DNA from: Solirubrobacteraceae bacterium
Lineage (GTDB): Bacteria; Actinomycetota; Thermoleophilia; Solirubrobacterales; Solirubrobacteraceae
Assembly: GCA_030151725.1 (NCBI GenBank)
Contig: JASLDD010000098.1
Span: 1-28,967, forward strand
Length of the DNA stretch: 28,967 nt
Direction of reading: 5' to 3'
Part shown: in pieces, positions 15,879 to 23,420 of the stretch
Position numbering within the stretch: the first letter of the stretch is position 1
Layout of the letters: the number at the start of each line of letters is the position of its first letter
Position numbers and translations under genes: made by a program
The notes under the pieces: generated by a model
Seen by the model: the letters and a program-made list of their open reading frames with translations, nothing else
Databases searched by the model: none
What the model was told of the DNA's origin: nothing

Positions 15879-15925
15879 CCCAATCCAGGATAACCCCGCC
15901 GCGCCGATGCGCCGGGCGCGCCTTC

Positions 15926-17683
15926 TCAGGCCCGGCAGCGTCCGCCGTGCAGACGATAGATCGTCATTGCCGGACCGGGGCGCCGATAGGCGAGGGGGTA
16001 GTAGTCAAAGCTCCAGTCGAAGCTGAAGGACACCGGGTGTGCTCCACCTGCATAGGGCGAGGAGCGGTAGACGACTTCGCCGCGCCGGGCCAGGGCGCGG
16101 TAGTAGGCGACCGCGAGGGGCACGGCTTTGGGATCGGCGAATGCCCGACCTGACTGCGTGGAGCCGCTGACAACCCAGCAGTAGCCGTGCCGTTCGTAGT
16201 AGCCGATCAAGGCCGGCGCGAGCGTGCGCACGTAGTTCTCGATCGAGATCTGCGTGGTGTGGGCCTGCAATGCGCCGCTGGGCGAGATCCGCGAGAGCAT
16301 CGAGGGGTACTTGTTCCATTGCTGCGGGTTGGAGGCAGTCGAGGTGCCAGGGCGCGTTTCTTTCGCCCATTCGTTGGGTGAGACGGGCTCGACGACGATT
16401 GGGCTGCCGTGCGGGATGTGCGTGGCCATCCACTGGCGCGTCAGGTTGCGAGTGTCGGCACGCGAGAGCACCAGGCCGGAATGGACGCTGTATATGAGGC
16501 CCTGGGCGAGCAGAACGGCGACGAGCCCAACCGCCGGCAGATATCTCAGCGGCCGGCGCCCCCGCGCGCCCTGTCCGAGCAACCGCCCAGCGGCGCCCGC
16601 TAGTTGCACCGCGAAGAACGCCGCGAGCAGACAGACGACCGGGAAGATCGGCAGCAGCCAGCGTCCGAAGTAGCGGCCCTGCAGCCCCATGAAGGCCAGA
16701 AACAGAACGGCGGGCGGGACCAGCAGCCACCCCAGCCGCGGCTGTGAGCGCCAGACCGACAGGGCTCCTCCAAGGGCGAACACGGCCGGCACCCAGCCCA
16801 GGCCCCAGGTGAGCGACCACAGGTAGTAGAGGAGACCCCCATGTTTGGGTGCGCCAAGCTTGCCCTGCGCTTCGGCGGAGAGCGTGGACTGATGCACGAG
16901 TTCTCCGTGGAAGCTCGAGTAGTCGAGCAGTGAGTAGGGATTGGCGAGCAGAAATGCCAGCAGCGCGGCCACAGCGGATATCAGGAGTCCCGTGAGGACA
17001 CGCCCCGGCCCGCTCACGCCCCGCTCCAGGAACTGCACTGCGGCGGCGCTCAGCAGCGGCAGGACGACGATCCCGGCGGTGTACTTGCTCGCACAGGCAA
17101 AGCCCAGCCCGACGCCTGCGAGCAGATAGTCGCGTGCACGGCCTTTGCGAAGAACCCCTGCTGTGCCAAGCAGCGAGAGCGTGAGCGGTGCGAGCGTAGG
17201 CACGTCGTTGAGCGCGAGGTGGGCGTAGAAGACGGGCAGGAACGCCACCCCCTCGATCGCCGCCGCCAGCAGCCCGACCGCCCGTCCGAACAGCCGCGTC
17301 CCGGCGCCATAGAGCAGCCACAAGGCGACTGTCCCCAGGATCGCAGCGGCGATGCGGGCGAGCGTGTAGACCTCGGCGGGATGCAGTTCGAAGGCTTTGC
17401 GCGCGCCGCTGCCACCGCCGAACCAGACAGCGAAGAGGAAGTGCAGGACGTACGTGAAAGCCGGCGGGTTGGCGAAGTAATGCGGGTTGAGCGTGTCCTG
17501 CTCGAACATCTTGATGGCGTGCGGCACGAAGTGATCGCCCTCGTCGGTGTTGAAGGCAAAGGGCAGCCCCTGCGCCACACCCCACAGCCGCAGGGCCAGA
17601 CCTCCGAGCAGCACCGCCGCGAGCGCCGGCCACGCCCACCGGCGAGCGCGGACGTCCACCTGGGGCGGATCAGCAGTTGGCAT
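15926..17683 (-). CDS. Membrane GT-C (GT39/GT83-like) glycosyltransferase
   Basis: 585-aa polytopic membrane protein. After a short cytoplasmic head come the first membrane segment (about 17-36) and a loop with the acidic motif FNTDEGDHF (D47, E48), as in polyprenyl-phosphate-sugar-dependent GT-C enzymes such as ArnT/PMT. Roughly 10-12 hydrophobic segments follow to about residue 405. A soluble C-terminal domain (about 410-585), presumably extracytoplasmic, has many aromatic residues (VSFSFDWSFDYYPLAYRR). The likely role is transfer of a sugar from a lipid carrier onto a surface glycan, lipid or protein; acceptor and sugar are unknown. It overlaps the next glycosyltransferase gene upstream by 14 bp (17670-17683) and precedes ribD by 47 bp. 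It belongs to the surface-glycan cassette by context. Confidence 0.82.
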   Translation of the reverse strand: MPTADPPQVDVRARRWAWPALAAVLLGGLALRLWGVAQGLPFAFNTDEGDHFVPHAIKMFEQDTLNPHYFANPPAFTYVLHFLFAVWFGGGSGARKAFELHPAEVYTLARIAAAILGTVALWLLYGAGTRLFGRAVGLLAAAIEGVAFLPVFYAHLALNDVPTLAPLTLSLLGTAGVLRKGRARDYLLAGVGLGFACASKYTAGIVVLPLLSAAAVQFLERGVSGPGRVLTGLLISAVAALLAFLLANPYSLLDYSSFHGELVHQSTLSAEAQGKLGAPKHGGLLYYLWSLTWGLGWVPAVFALGGALSVWRSQPRLGWLLVPPAVLFLAFMGLQGRYFGRWLLPIFPVVCLLAAFFAVQLAGAAGRLLGQGARGRRPLRYLPAVGLVAVLLAQGLIYSVHSGLVLSRADTRNLTRQWMATHIPHGSPIVVEPVSPNEWAKETRPGTSTASNPQQWNKYPSMLSRISPSGALQAHTTQISIENYVRTLAPALIGYYERHGYCWVVSGSTQSGRAFADPKAVPLAVAYYRALARRGEVVYRSSPYAGGAHPVSFSFDWSFDYYPLAYRRPGPAMTIYRLHGGRCRA

Positions 17684-19187
17684 ACACCGCGTAGTAGCGG
17701 CTCGCGTAGATGCGCCTGAAGCCCTTCAGCGGCACCTGGTCGCGGGGATCGTCGCCCACATCGACGATCGCGTCCACGAACACGGCGCTGCCGAGGGGGT
17801 AGACGGCGACGCTGCCCCGCTCGATGCGCTCCTCCAGGGCATGTGAGCCCCTGCCCACGTCCGCTCGCGCCTGGCTGCGCGCGACGATGTCGTGCTGGCC
17901 GATGCTGTCGAGGATCCAGCGCGCGTCAGGGATGAGCTTGTTGTTGGGCAGCGACAAAAGCGGACAGCGCCGCAGCTCGGCCTCGACGCTCGGATTGTGC
18001 AGCGCCGCCACGAGCCCCTCGTGGAAGTCCTCGTGTTGGGCCAGGGTGGTCCGCAGGCTCGACAGGCTCAAGGTCGTGGCGGCCGAGGCGCCGCCGTAGA
18101 GCACGAGGACCGCCGCCCCCGCTATCCACACCCGCCGCAATATCGATCCCGGCTCGAGCATCGCCCAGCCGCCGATAGTGACCGCGCAGAACAGCAGCAG
18201 GACGGTCGCGCCGCCGAGCAGGTAGCGGTCGATCACCGACGCGCCCACAGCGCCCTCGGCCACGAACACGGCGTACAGCCCCACCAATGCAGCCAGCGGC
18301 ACGAGCACCCGCCGCGGCGCCATCCAGATCGCGAGCGGCAACCCGACGAGCGCGCCGAGGATCACTGGGAGCTTGTCGATCCGGTCGGTAAACGTCCACA
18401 GCGATCCCACCACGCTTGCGAGGCCCTGCGTGCGTTCGAGTTCCTGGGCCAGACCGGCGGTGGCCGTCAGCGAGTACAGCGGGTTGCCTGTGACGATCGC
18501 ATCGAGGGCGGCCCACACCACTGGAGCGATGGCCGCCACGGCCAGGTACTTCAAGCGCGTGCGGTTGTCGGCCGGCCACGAGCACCACAGCCAGTAGATG
18601 CCGCTCAGCGCCCACGCGTCCGGGCGCAGCAGCCCGGCGGCGGCGAGCACGAGCAGCACGGGTGTGCCACGCCGGCGGCGTTCGACCTCGAGCACGGCCG
18701 CCCACACGATCAAGGCGATGTAGGAGATGTCGAGATAGCCCTGCGCGGCGAGGTTCTCCACGAAGAAGCGGCTCAGCAGCAACAGCGCGGCGATCAGCCC
18801 GACGACCGGTCCGAAGCACAGGCGCCCGAGGCGATACATGCCGGCGACAGCCGCCACGAAGGAGCCGATCGAGCCGAGCACCATGAGGCGTGCGCCTCCC
18901 GCCCCGAAGATCGAGCAGAACGCTCCGAAGGCGATCGCGAGCGGATGCTCGGTCGGTCCGCGATAGACGCGGAAGTCGGGCAGGTGCAGGTGCAGCAGGT
19001 CGCGCCCCCACAAGAGCGCGTAGAAGGAGTCGTATGTGGGATATGTGGGGAAGGCGAAGTAGCCGACAAGCGCGCCCACGCACATCGCCCCCAGGCCGAT
19101 GCGCGCCCACGTGGACGTCGGCACGGCACGCAGCCGCGCCTGCCAGGTCGAGCCCGGACTCGGCCGGGTGAGCGTCGCGCTTTCCAT
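17670..19187 (-). CDS. Membrane GT-C-like glycosyltransferase (second copy type)
   Basis: 505-aa polytopic membrane protein, distantly like the previous one in layout. A first membrane segment (about 28-46) is followed by a loop with an acidic residue in PTYDSFYALLWGRDLLH (D53) and GPTEHPLAIAFG. About ten further hydrophobic stretches run to about residue 370, and then there is a soluble C-terminal part (about 375-505). The arrangement suggests a lipid-linked-sugar-dependent GT-C transferase, but no family-specific motif is strong enough to name a substrate. It could also be a general DUF2029-like integral membrane protein. The ATG is at 19187. It is divergently arranged with the GT2 gene across 133 bp, and overlaps the downstream transferase gene by 14 bp, so the two are co-translated. 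Confidence 0.7.
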   Translation of the reverse strand: MESATLTRPSPGSTWQARLRAVPTSTWARIGLGAMCVGALVGYFAFPTYPTYDSFYALLWGRDLLHLHLPDFRVYRGPTEHPLAIAFGAFCSIFGAGGARLMVLGSIGSFVAAVAGMYRLGRLCFGPVVGLIAALLLLSRFFVENLAAQGYLDISYIALIVWAAVLEVERRRRGTPVLLVLAAAGLLRPDAWALSGIYWLWCSWPADNRTRLKYLAVAAIAPVVWAALDAIVTGNPLYSLTATAGLAQELERTQGLASVVGSLWTFTDRIDKLPVILGALVGLPLAIWMAPRRVLVPLAALVGLYAVFVAEGAVGASVIDRYLLGGATVLLLFCAVTIGGWAMLEPGSILRRVWIAGAAVLVLYGGASAATTLSLSSLRTTLAQHEDFHEGLVAALHNPSVEAELRRCPLLSLPNNKLIPDARWILDSIGQHDIVARSQARADVGRGSHALEERIERGSVAVYPLGSAVFVDAIVDVGDDPRDQVPLKGFRRIYASRYYAVYANC

Positions 19188-19320
19188 CTAGCCTTGGCGG
19201 TCTTGCACCCCACCCGCCCTTGAAACCGGCGCCGGGTGGTTGGGCTCGATAGTTGGCGCCAAGACCGTGACCTGCGCTTTGGGATACTGCCGAAAACCAA
19301 GTCTAGGCAATCGGACGGCC
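19188..19320. promoter_or_regulatory. Divergent promoter region of the glycan cassette
   Basis: This 133-bp gap must drive both arms of the cassette. It holds an 8-bp inverted repeat (CGGTCTTG 19198-19205 with CAAGACCG 19260-19267), a 10-bp palindrome TTGGCGCCAA (19253-19262) overlapping the right arm, and an inner CCACCC/GGGTGG pair. A convincing -35/-10 pair was not identified. The repeats could be an operator shared by the two directions. Confidence 0.4.
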
Positions 19321-20331
19321 ATGAAGCTCATCATCCAGATCCCCTGCTTCAACGAGGCGGCCCAGCTGCCGCAGACACTCGCCGACCTGCCGCGGGTGCT
19401 CGACGGCTTCGACACGGTCGAGTGGCTGGTCATCGACGACGGCTCGACCGACGAGACGATCGCGGTGGCGCGCAGCCTGGGCGTCGACCATCTGGTGCGC
19501 CTGACCAACAACAAGGGCCTTGCCGCAGGCTTCCAGGCGGGCATCGACACCGCGCTGAAGCTCGGCGCGGATGTGATCGTCAACACGGACGCCGACAACC
19601 AGTACTACGGACCGGACGTCGCACGCCTCGTGCGCCCAATTCTCGAGGGGCGCGCCGACATGGTGGTGGGCGACCGTGAGGTGGGCGGCATCGAGCACTT
19701 CTCGCCGCTGAAGAAGGCGCTGCAGCGCCTCGGCTCATGGGTAGTTCGCCAGGCGTCCTCGACGACCGTGCCGGACACGACCTCCGGCTTCCGCGCGTAC
19801 AACCGCGAGGCGGCGATCCAGATGATGGTTGTCTCGCGCTTCACATACACGCTCGAGACGATCATCCAGGCCGGCAAGCAGCTCGTGGCCATCGACCACG
19901 TCCCGATCCGCACCAACCCCAAGACGCGCGAGTCGCGCCTGTTCCCCTCGATGGGCGCCTACGTGCGCCGCAACTCGGTCTCGATCTTCCGCATCTACGC
20001 GCAATACGAGCCGCTGCGCGTGTTCTGGAGCCTCGCGCTCGTCGTCGGCGTGGCCGCGGTGGCGGTCTGGATCCGCTTCATCGTGGCCTACGCCGAAGGC
20101 AGCGGCAAGGGGCACGTCCAGTCGCTGATCCTGGGCGCGGTGCTGTTCATCGCCGCGGCGCTGATGTGGGCGCTGGGCGTGATCGGCGACTTGCTGGCCG
20201 CTCAACGCGTGATGACCCAGCGAACCTTCGAGCGAGTGCGCAGGATCGAGCTGCAGCTGGGCGTCGAGCCCTCCCACTACGAACCGGGCGCCGTCGAGAG
20301 CGCACACGAGAGCGAGGCGGTGCGGCTGTGA
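19321..20331 (+). CDS. GT2 glycosyltransferase, polyprenyl-phosphate sugar synthase type
   Basis: 336-aa GT-A fold glycosyltransferase with two C-terminal membrane segments. Motifs: MKLIIQIPCFNEA at the N-terminus, DDGSTDETI (39-47), NNKGLAAGFQAGIDTAL, the metal-binding NTDADNQY (88-95), and TTSGFRAYNREAA (153-165). Hydrophobic helices at about 234-256 and 268-291 are followed by a charged tail. This layout matches dolichol/undecaprenyl-phosphate sugar synthases that charge a lipid carrier for GT-C enzymes; two GT-C genes lie just across the divergent promoter, which supports that role. A longer frame begins at 19240, but the ATG at 19321 is the family start. Its stop overlaps the methyltransferase start (GTGA). 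Confidence 0.88.
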   Translation: MKLIIQIPCFNEAAQLPQTLADLPRVLDGFDTVEWLVIDDGSTDETIAVARSLGVDHLVRLTNNKGLAAGFQAGIDTALKLGADVIVNTDADNQYYGPDVARLVRPILEGRADMVVGDREVGGIEHFSPLKKALQRLGSWVVRQASSTTVPDTTSGFRAYNREAAIQMMVVSRFTYTLETIIQAGKQLVAIDHVPIRTNPKTRESRLFPSMGAYVRRNSVSIFRIYAQYEPLRVFWSLALVVGVAAVAVWIRFIVAYAEGSGKGHVQSLILGAVLFIAAALMWALGVIGDLLAAQRVMTQRTFERVRRIELQLGVEPSHYEPGAVESAHESEAVRL

Positions 20332-20951
20332 GCGGGGTAACGGTGTCCAAGGACGGCGTCGTCACGGGCAACACCTACGACAAGTACGGCTCGACCAACC
20401 CCGTGGTGCGGCGGTTGATGGCCCGCTTCGAGCGCGACCTGGATGAGCTCTTCGAGCTCGCCGCGCCGGGCTCGTTGCTCGATGTGGGCTGTGGAGAGGG
20501 TGTGCTGGTGCACCGCTGGGCGGCGCGCGTGGGCGGCGGGCGCGTCGTGGGCATCGACCTGGAGGAGGAGTCGATTCAGGCCGGCTGGCTCGAGCGTCAG
20601 GCCCCCAACCTGGAGTACCGCGTGATGGAGGCCGAGAACCTGCCCTTCGCCGAGAACGAGTTCGAGCTGGCGAGCGCGATCGAGGTGCTCGAGCACGTGC
20701 CCGATCCCGAGCACACGGTCAGCGAGATGGCGCGCTGCGCGGCGCGTCACCTGCTCGTATCCGTGCCTCGCGAGCCGATGTGGCGGATGCTGAACATGGC
20801 GCGCGGCGCCTACTGGCCGGCGCTGGGCAACACGCCGGGCCACCTCAACCACTGGTCGCGGCGATCGTTCGTGGAGCTGCTCTCGCGTCACGGCACGGTC
20901 GTGGAGGTTCGCTCGCCGTTCCCTTGGACGATGTTGCTTGTCCGCCTCTGA
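20328..20951 (+). CDS. SAM-dependent class I methyltransferase
   Basis: 207-aa methyltransferase of the type 11/UbiG-like group. Motif I SLLDVGCGEGVLVHRWA (49-65), the acidic end of strand 2 in VVGIDLEEESI, the motif ENLPFAENEFELASAIEVLEHV (in part LPFAENEFELA, about 105-115) and EHVPDPEHTVSEMARCA (about 122-138). Short lid C-terminus (NHWSRRSFVELLSRHG). No membrane segment. A longer open frame from 19737 is a shadow of the GT2 gene; the GTG at 20328 overlaps the GT2 stop and sits after a GAGGCGGT Shine-Dalgarno-like run. Context suggests it methylates a sugar or a lipid-linked glycan, but the substrate is not visible. It overlaps the flippase gene by 14 bp. Confidence 0.87.
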   Translation: MSGVTVSKDGVVTGNTYDKYGSTNPVVRRLMARFERDLDELFELAAPGSLLDVGCGEGVLVHRWAARVGGGRVVGIDLEEESIQAGWLERQAPNLEYRVMEAENLPFAENEFELASAIEVLEHVPDPEHTVSEMARCAARHLLVSVPREPMWRMLNMARGAYWPALGNTPGHLNHWSRRSFVELLSRHGTVVEVRSPFPWTMLLVRL

Positions 20952-22335
20952 GGACGCGGGCTCGGAGGCCGCGCCCGCCGGCCCGGCGCGCTCGTACGGC
21001 AGCGGCGCACGAATCCTCTCAATCGGCATCGCCTCGACGGGGCTGCTGACGTTTGCCTACTTCTCGGTCGCCAGTCACGTCCTCACGGGCGAGGCGGCCA
21101 AGCGCATAGATCTGCTGTGGTCGGTCATGTTCGTGACGATCTCGGTGATCTACCGCCCGATCGAACAGCTGCTCTCGCGCACGATCGCCGAACGTCGCGC
21201 CCGCGGGCAGACCGAGCACTCCCTGCGCGTGCCGATCGGCATCCAGCTCAGCTTCGCGCTGGTCTTCCTGATCGCGGCGCTGCTGGCGCACCACGAGCTG
21301 GTCGATCACGTCTTCAACCACTCGAGCGGCCTCTACTTCGTGCTCGTGATCGGCACGATCGCCTACGCGGCCAGCTACTTCGCCCGCGGCTGGCTGGCCG
21401 GACACCAGTACTTCGCGCTGTACGGCGGCCTGGTCCTGATGGAGGCGGTCTCGAGGATCTGCTTTGTGATCGCGGTGGCGGTGGGCATCGCCCACGGCCA
21501 ACTCGCCGTCGCGCTCGGTATCGCGGCTGCCCCGTTCGTATCGCTGGTGGTGGTGCCATGGGCATTTGCCCGGCGCAGCAATGAGCGTCGCGGCGCCCCG
21601 GAGCTGGCTCATGGAGCGCAGGAGATCGAAGAGGTCGACGCCGCGCTCGCAGGCCCGGGCGCAGAGGGCGTGCAGGAGGCGGTCGTGGCGGAGGAGCTAT
21701 CGCTTCAGCGCGGCTCGAACTTCGCGCTGGTGGTGTCAGGCATCATGGTGGCCGAGCAGATCCTGCTGAACGCCGCCGTCTTGACCGTGGATGCCACGTC
21801 TACGAGCCGTGTGCTGGCAGGGGTGGTGTTCAACATCCTGCTGATCGCCCGCGCGCCGCTTCAGCTCTTCCAGGCTATCCAGACCTCGCTGCTGCCACAT
21901 CTCACGGGCCTTGAGACGACCGAGGGACACGACGCGTTCGCTCGCGCTATCCGCATCACGGTGCTCGCCATCGCGGCCTTCGCGCTGGCTGTCGCGCTAG
22001 GGCTGCTGGCGATAGGGCCGTTTGTGATGGGACACGTGTTCGGCCAGCCCTACCCCTACAACCGACTCGGGCTCGCCCTCATCGGCCTCGGCATGGGCTT
22101 TCACCTGGTCTCCGGCGCGCTCAACCAGGCGGCGCTCGCACGCGACCATGCCCGAGCAGCCGCAGCCTGCTGGCTGCTTGCGGCGCTGGTGTTCGTCGCC
22201 TGGATGGTCAGCCCGATCGTCTCGAGCGAGGTGTGGCGCGCGGAGAGCGGCTATGCCGGCGCAACAGTGCTGCTCGCGATGATGCTCGGGGTGCTCTACC
22301 GCCGCGGCTCGAGCGTCCGGATCGCGCGCGCCTGA
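20938..22335 (+). CDS. Wzx/MATE-like polysaccharide flippase family membrane protein
   Basis: 465-aa integral membrane protein with about 12-14 hydrophobic segments arranged as two halves. The first half (about 25-205) ends in a charged hydrophilic loop (about 206-250, RRSNERRGAPELAHGAQEIEE), and the second half covers about 255-460. The layout and the short helices with Arg/Tyr between them are those of the MOP exporter superfamily (Wzx, MurJ and relatives), which moves lipid-linked sugars across the membrane. The start is TTG at 20938 inside the methyltransferase gene. The stop at 22335 is only 3 bp from the stop of the convergent rpe. As the third gene of the plus-strand unit it is the likely transporter of the cassette. 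A specific substrate cannot be given. Confidence 0.78.
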   Translation: MSASEDAGSEAAPAGPARSYGSGARILSIGIASTGLLTFAYFSVASHVLTGEAAKRIDLLWSVMFVTISVIYRPIEQLLSRTIAERRARGQTEHSLRVPIGIQLSFALVFLIAALLAHHELVDHVFNHSSGLYFVLVIGTIAYAASYFARGWLAGHQYFALYGGLVLMEAVSRICFVIAVAVGIAHGQLAVALGIAAAPFVSLVVVPWAFARRSNERRGAPELAHGAQEIEEVDAALAGPGAEGVQEAVVAEELSLQRGSNFALVVSGIMVAEQILLNAAVLTVDATSTSRVLAGVVFNILLIARAPLQLFQAIQTSLLPHLTGLETTEGHDAFARAIRITVLAIAAFALAVALGLLAIGPFVMGHVFGQPYPYNRLGLALIGLGMGFHLVSGALNQAALARDHARAAAACWLLAALVFVAWMVSPIVSSEVWRAESGYAGATVLLAMMLGVLYRRGSSVRIARA

Positions 22336-22338
22336 CGA

Positions 22339-23043
22339 TCAGGTGGAGGACTCCAGCGAGTGCACGATCGCGGCGTAGGCCTGGGCGGGGTCGGGCGCAT
22401 GGAAGATCGCCGATCCCGCGACGAACAGGTTGGCGCCCGCGCGCAGGCACGACGGCGCTGTCTTGGGATCGATACCACCGTCGACCTCCACAGCGACATC
22501 GCTGCCGACGAGCGCTCGCACGCGAGGCAGCTTGTCGAGCGAGTGACCGATGAACGCCTGGCCTCCCCACCCCGGGTTGACTGTCATGCAGAGCGCCAGA
22601 TCGATCGCGCCGGTCACCTCAGCGAGCGCGCCCACGGGCGTGGCGGGATTGAGGGCCACACCCACGCAGGCGCCGCTCTCGCGGATCAGGTTGGCCGTGT
22701 AGGCAACATGCGGAGTGGCCTCGGCGTGGAAGGTGATCGAGTCCGCCCCGGCCTTGACGAAGTCTGCGACGTGGCGCTCGGGTCGCTCGATCATCAAGTG
22801 CAGGTCGAGCACCCCACCCACCTCGCGCACTACCCCGGAGAGCGCCTCCACGACGACCGGCCCGAGCGTGATCGAGGGAACGAAGTGCCCATCCATCACG
22901 TCCACGTGGATCACGCGCGCCCCGGCCCGAAGCACCTCCTGCACCTGCGAGCGCAGCTGCCCAAAGTCGGCCGACAGAATCGACGGCGCCACGCGGGTCT
23001 CGCGCAGCAAATCACGCGTCTCGGCGCTCACACGCTCACCCAT
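22339..23043 (-). CDS. rpe: Ribulose-phosphate 3-epimerase
   Basis: Interconverts ribulose 5-phosphate and xylulose 5-phosphate in the pentose phosphate pathway. The 234-aa TIM barrel shows APSILSADFGQL, HVDVMDGHFVPSITLGP with the metal-binding His/Asp, DLHLMIERPE, MTVNPGWGGQAFI, VEVDGGI and FVAGSAIF. All catalytic residues appear present. The ATG at 23043 is preceded by TCTATAA rather than a Shine-Dalgarno and gives an 18-residue extension before APSIL; in-frame GTG codons at 23031 and 22992 are alternatives. It converges on the flippase gene. Upstream is intergenic repeat copy B, then the zinc-ribbon gene and rsmB. Linkage with rsmB and rib genes resembles the mycobacterial fmt-rsmB-rpe-ribD order. 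Its substrate is also the RibB substrate. Confidence 0.97.
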   Translation of the reverse strand: MGERVSAETRDLLRETRVAPSILSADFGQLRSQVQEVLRAGARVIHVDVMDGHFVPSITLGPVVVEALSGVVREVGGVLDLHLMIERPERHVADFVKAGADSITFHAEATPHVAYTANLIRESGACVGVALNPATPVGALAEVTGAIDLALCMTVNPGWGGQAFIGHSLDKLPRVRALVGSDVAVEVDGGIDPKTAPSCLRAGANLFVAGSAIFHAPDPAQAYAAIVHSLESST

Positions 23044-23058
23044 TTATAGAGCTGCGCC

Positions 23059-23177
23059 CCGTATGAGCACGTAGGCCAAGCTGGGCAAGGACGCAGGGAG
23101 CGTGGCGTACTTGGTACGCGAGCGACCGAGGACGCTGATCCAGTGCCGGCATACGTGCTCATACGGTGCTCATACGG
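23059..23177. repeat. Intergenic repeat, copy B, with long nested inverted arms
   Basis: Outer perfect 15-bp arms lie at 23059-23073 (CCGTATGAGCACGTA) and 23152-23166. Inside are the conserved blocks shared with copy A (23086-23105 and 23113-23135) and a central perfect hairpin GCGTAC-TTG-GTACGC (23105-23119). The sequence TGCTCATACGG is then repeated in tandem (23156-23166, 23167-23177), so the last copy reaches into the stop codon of the zinc-ribbon gene. It lies between that gene and rpe and is the intercistronic gap of that operon. Confidence 0.88.
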
Positions 23178-23418
23178 CCTGGAGCATCGAATCGCCGCAG
23201 TTATTGCACTTGAGAATGGCGGTGGAGGACATGCGCACGATCGTGGAGTGCTCGCCGCAGTTGGGGCAGACAGAGGTGAGCTCGAAGCGGTGCAGGCAGT
23301 AAACGCAGCGGTAGCGACCGGGCAGGTTGGTTGGGCGCAGCCATGGCTCGCCGCAGTTGGGGCACTGCGGCCCCAGATCGATCGCGGCCTTAGCGGGGGC
23401 TCCGGGCTCCCCGTCCAT
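23170..23418 (-). CDS. Small zinc-ribbon protein with four CxxC pairs
   Basis: 82-aa protein whose only recognisable feature is four CxxC knuckles: C19/C22 (CPNCGEPW), C38/C41 (YRCVYCLHRF), C51/C54 (CPNCGEHS) and C71/C74 (CNNCGDSM). They would form two zinc sites. The spacing and the pattern CPxCG...YxC..C...CPxCG...C..C resemble the small YfgJ/zinc-ribbons_6 type proteins of unknown role. No membrane segment, signal peptide or catalytic domain is visible. It starts 2 bp after the rsmB stop, so it is translated with an rRNA methyltransferase, and a link to ribosome or RNA work is possible but only inferred from position. Its stop codon lies in the edge of intergenic repeat B. Confidence 0.8.
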   Translation of the reverse strand: MDGEPGAPAKAAIDLGPQCPNCGEPWLRPTNLPGRYRCVYCLHRFELTSVCPNCGEHSTIVRMSSTAILKCNNCGDSMLQAV

Positions 23419-23420
23419 GC

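Noticed and set aside
15879..15925. FMN riboswitch upstream of ribD
   Set aside because: The gap is only 47 bp and lacks the conserved RFN core sequences.
16005..17639. Second minus-strand frame of 544 codons over the first GT-C gene
   Set aside because: Arg/Ala-rich out-of-frame copy; the other frame has membrane segments and the TDEGD motif.
17892..19223. Plus-strand open frame of 443 codons rich in Arg, Gln, His and Glu
   Set aside because: Antisense to the second GT-C gene; low-complexity composition and no motifs.
22336..22338. Bidirectional terminator between the flippase gene and rpe
   Set aside because: Only 3 bp separate the two stop codons and no hairpin with T-runs is seen there.
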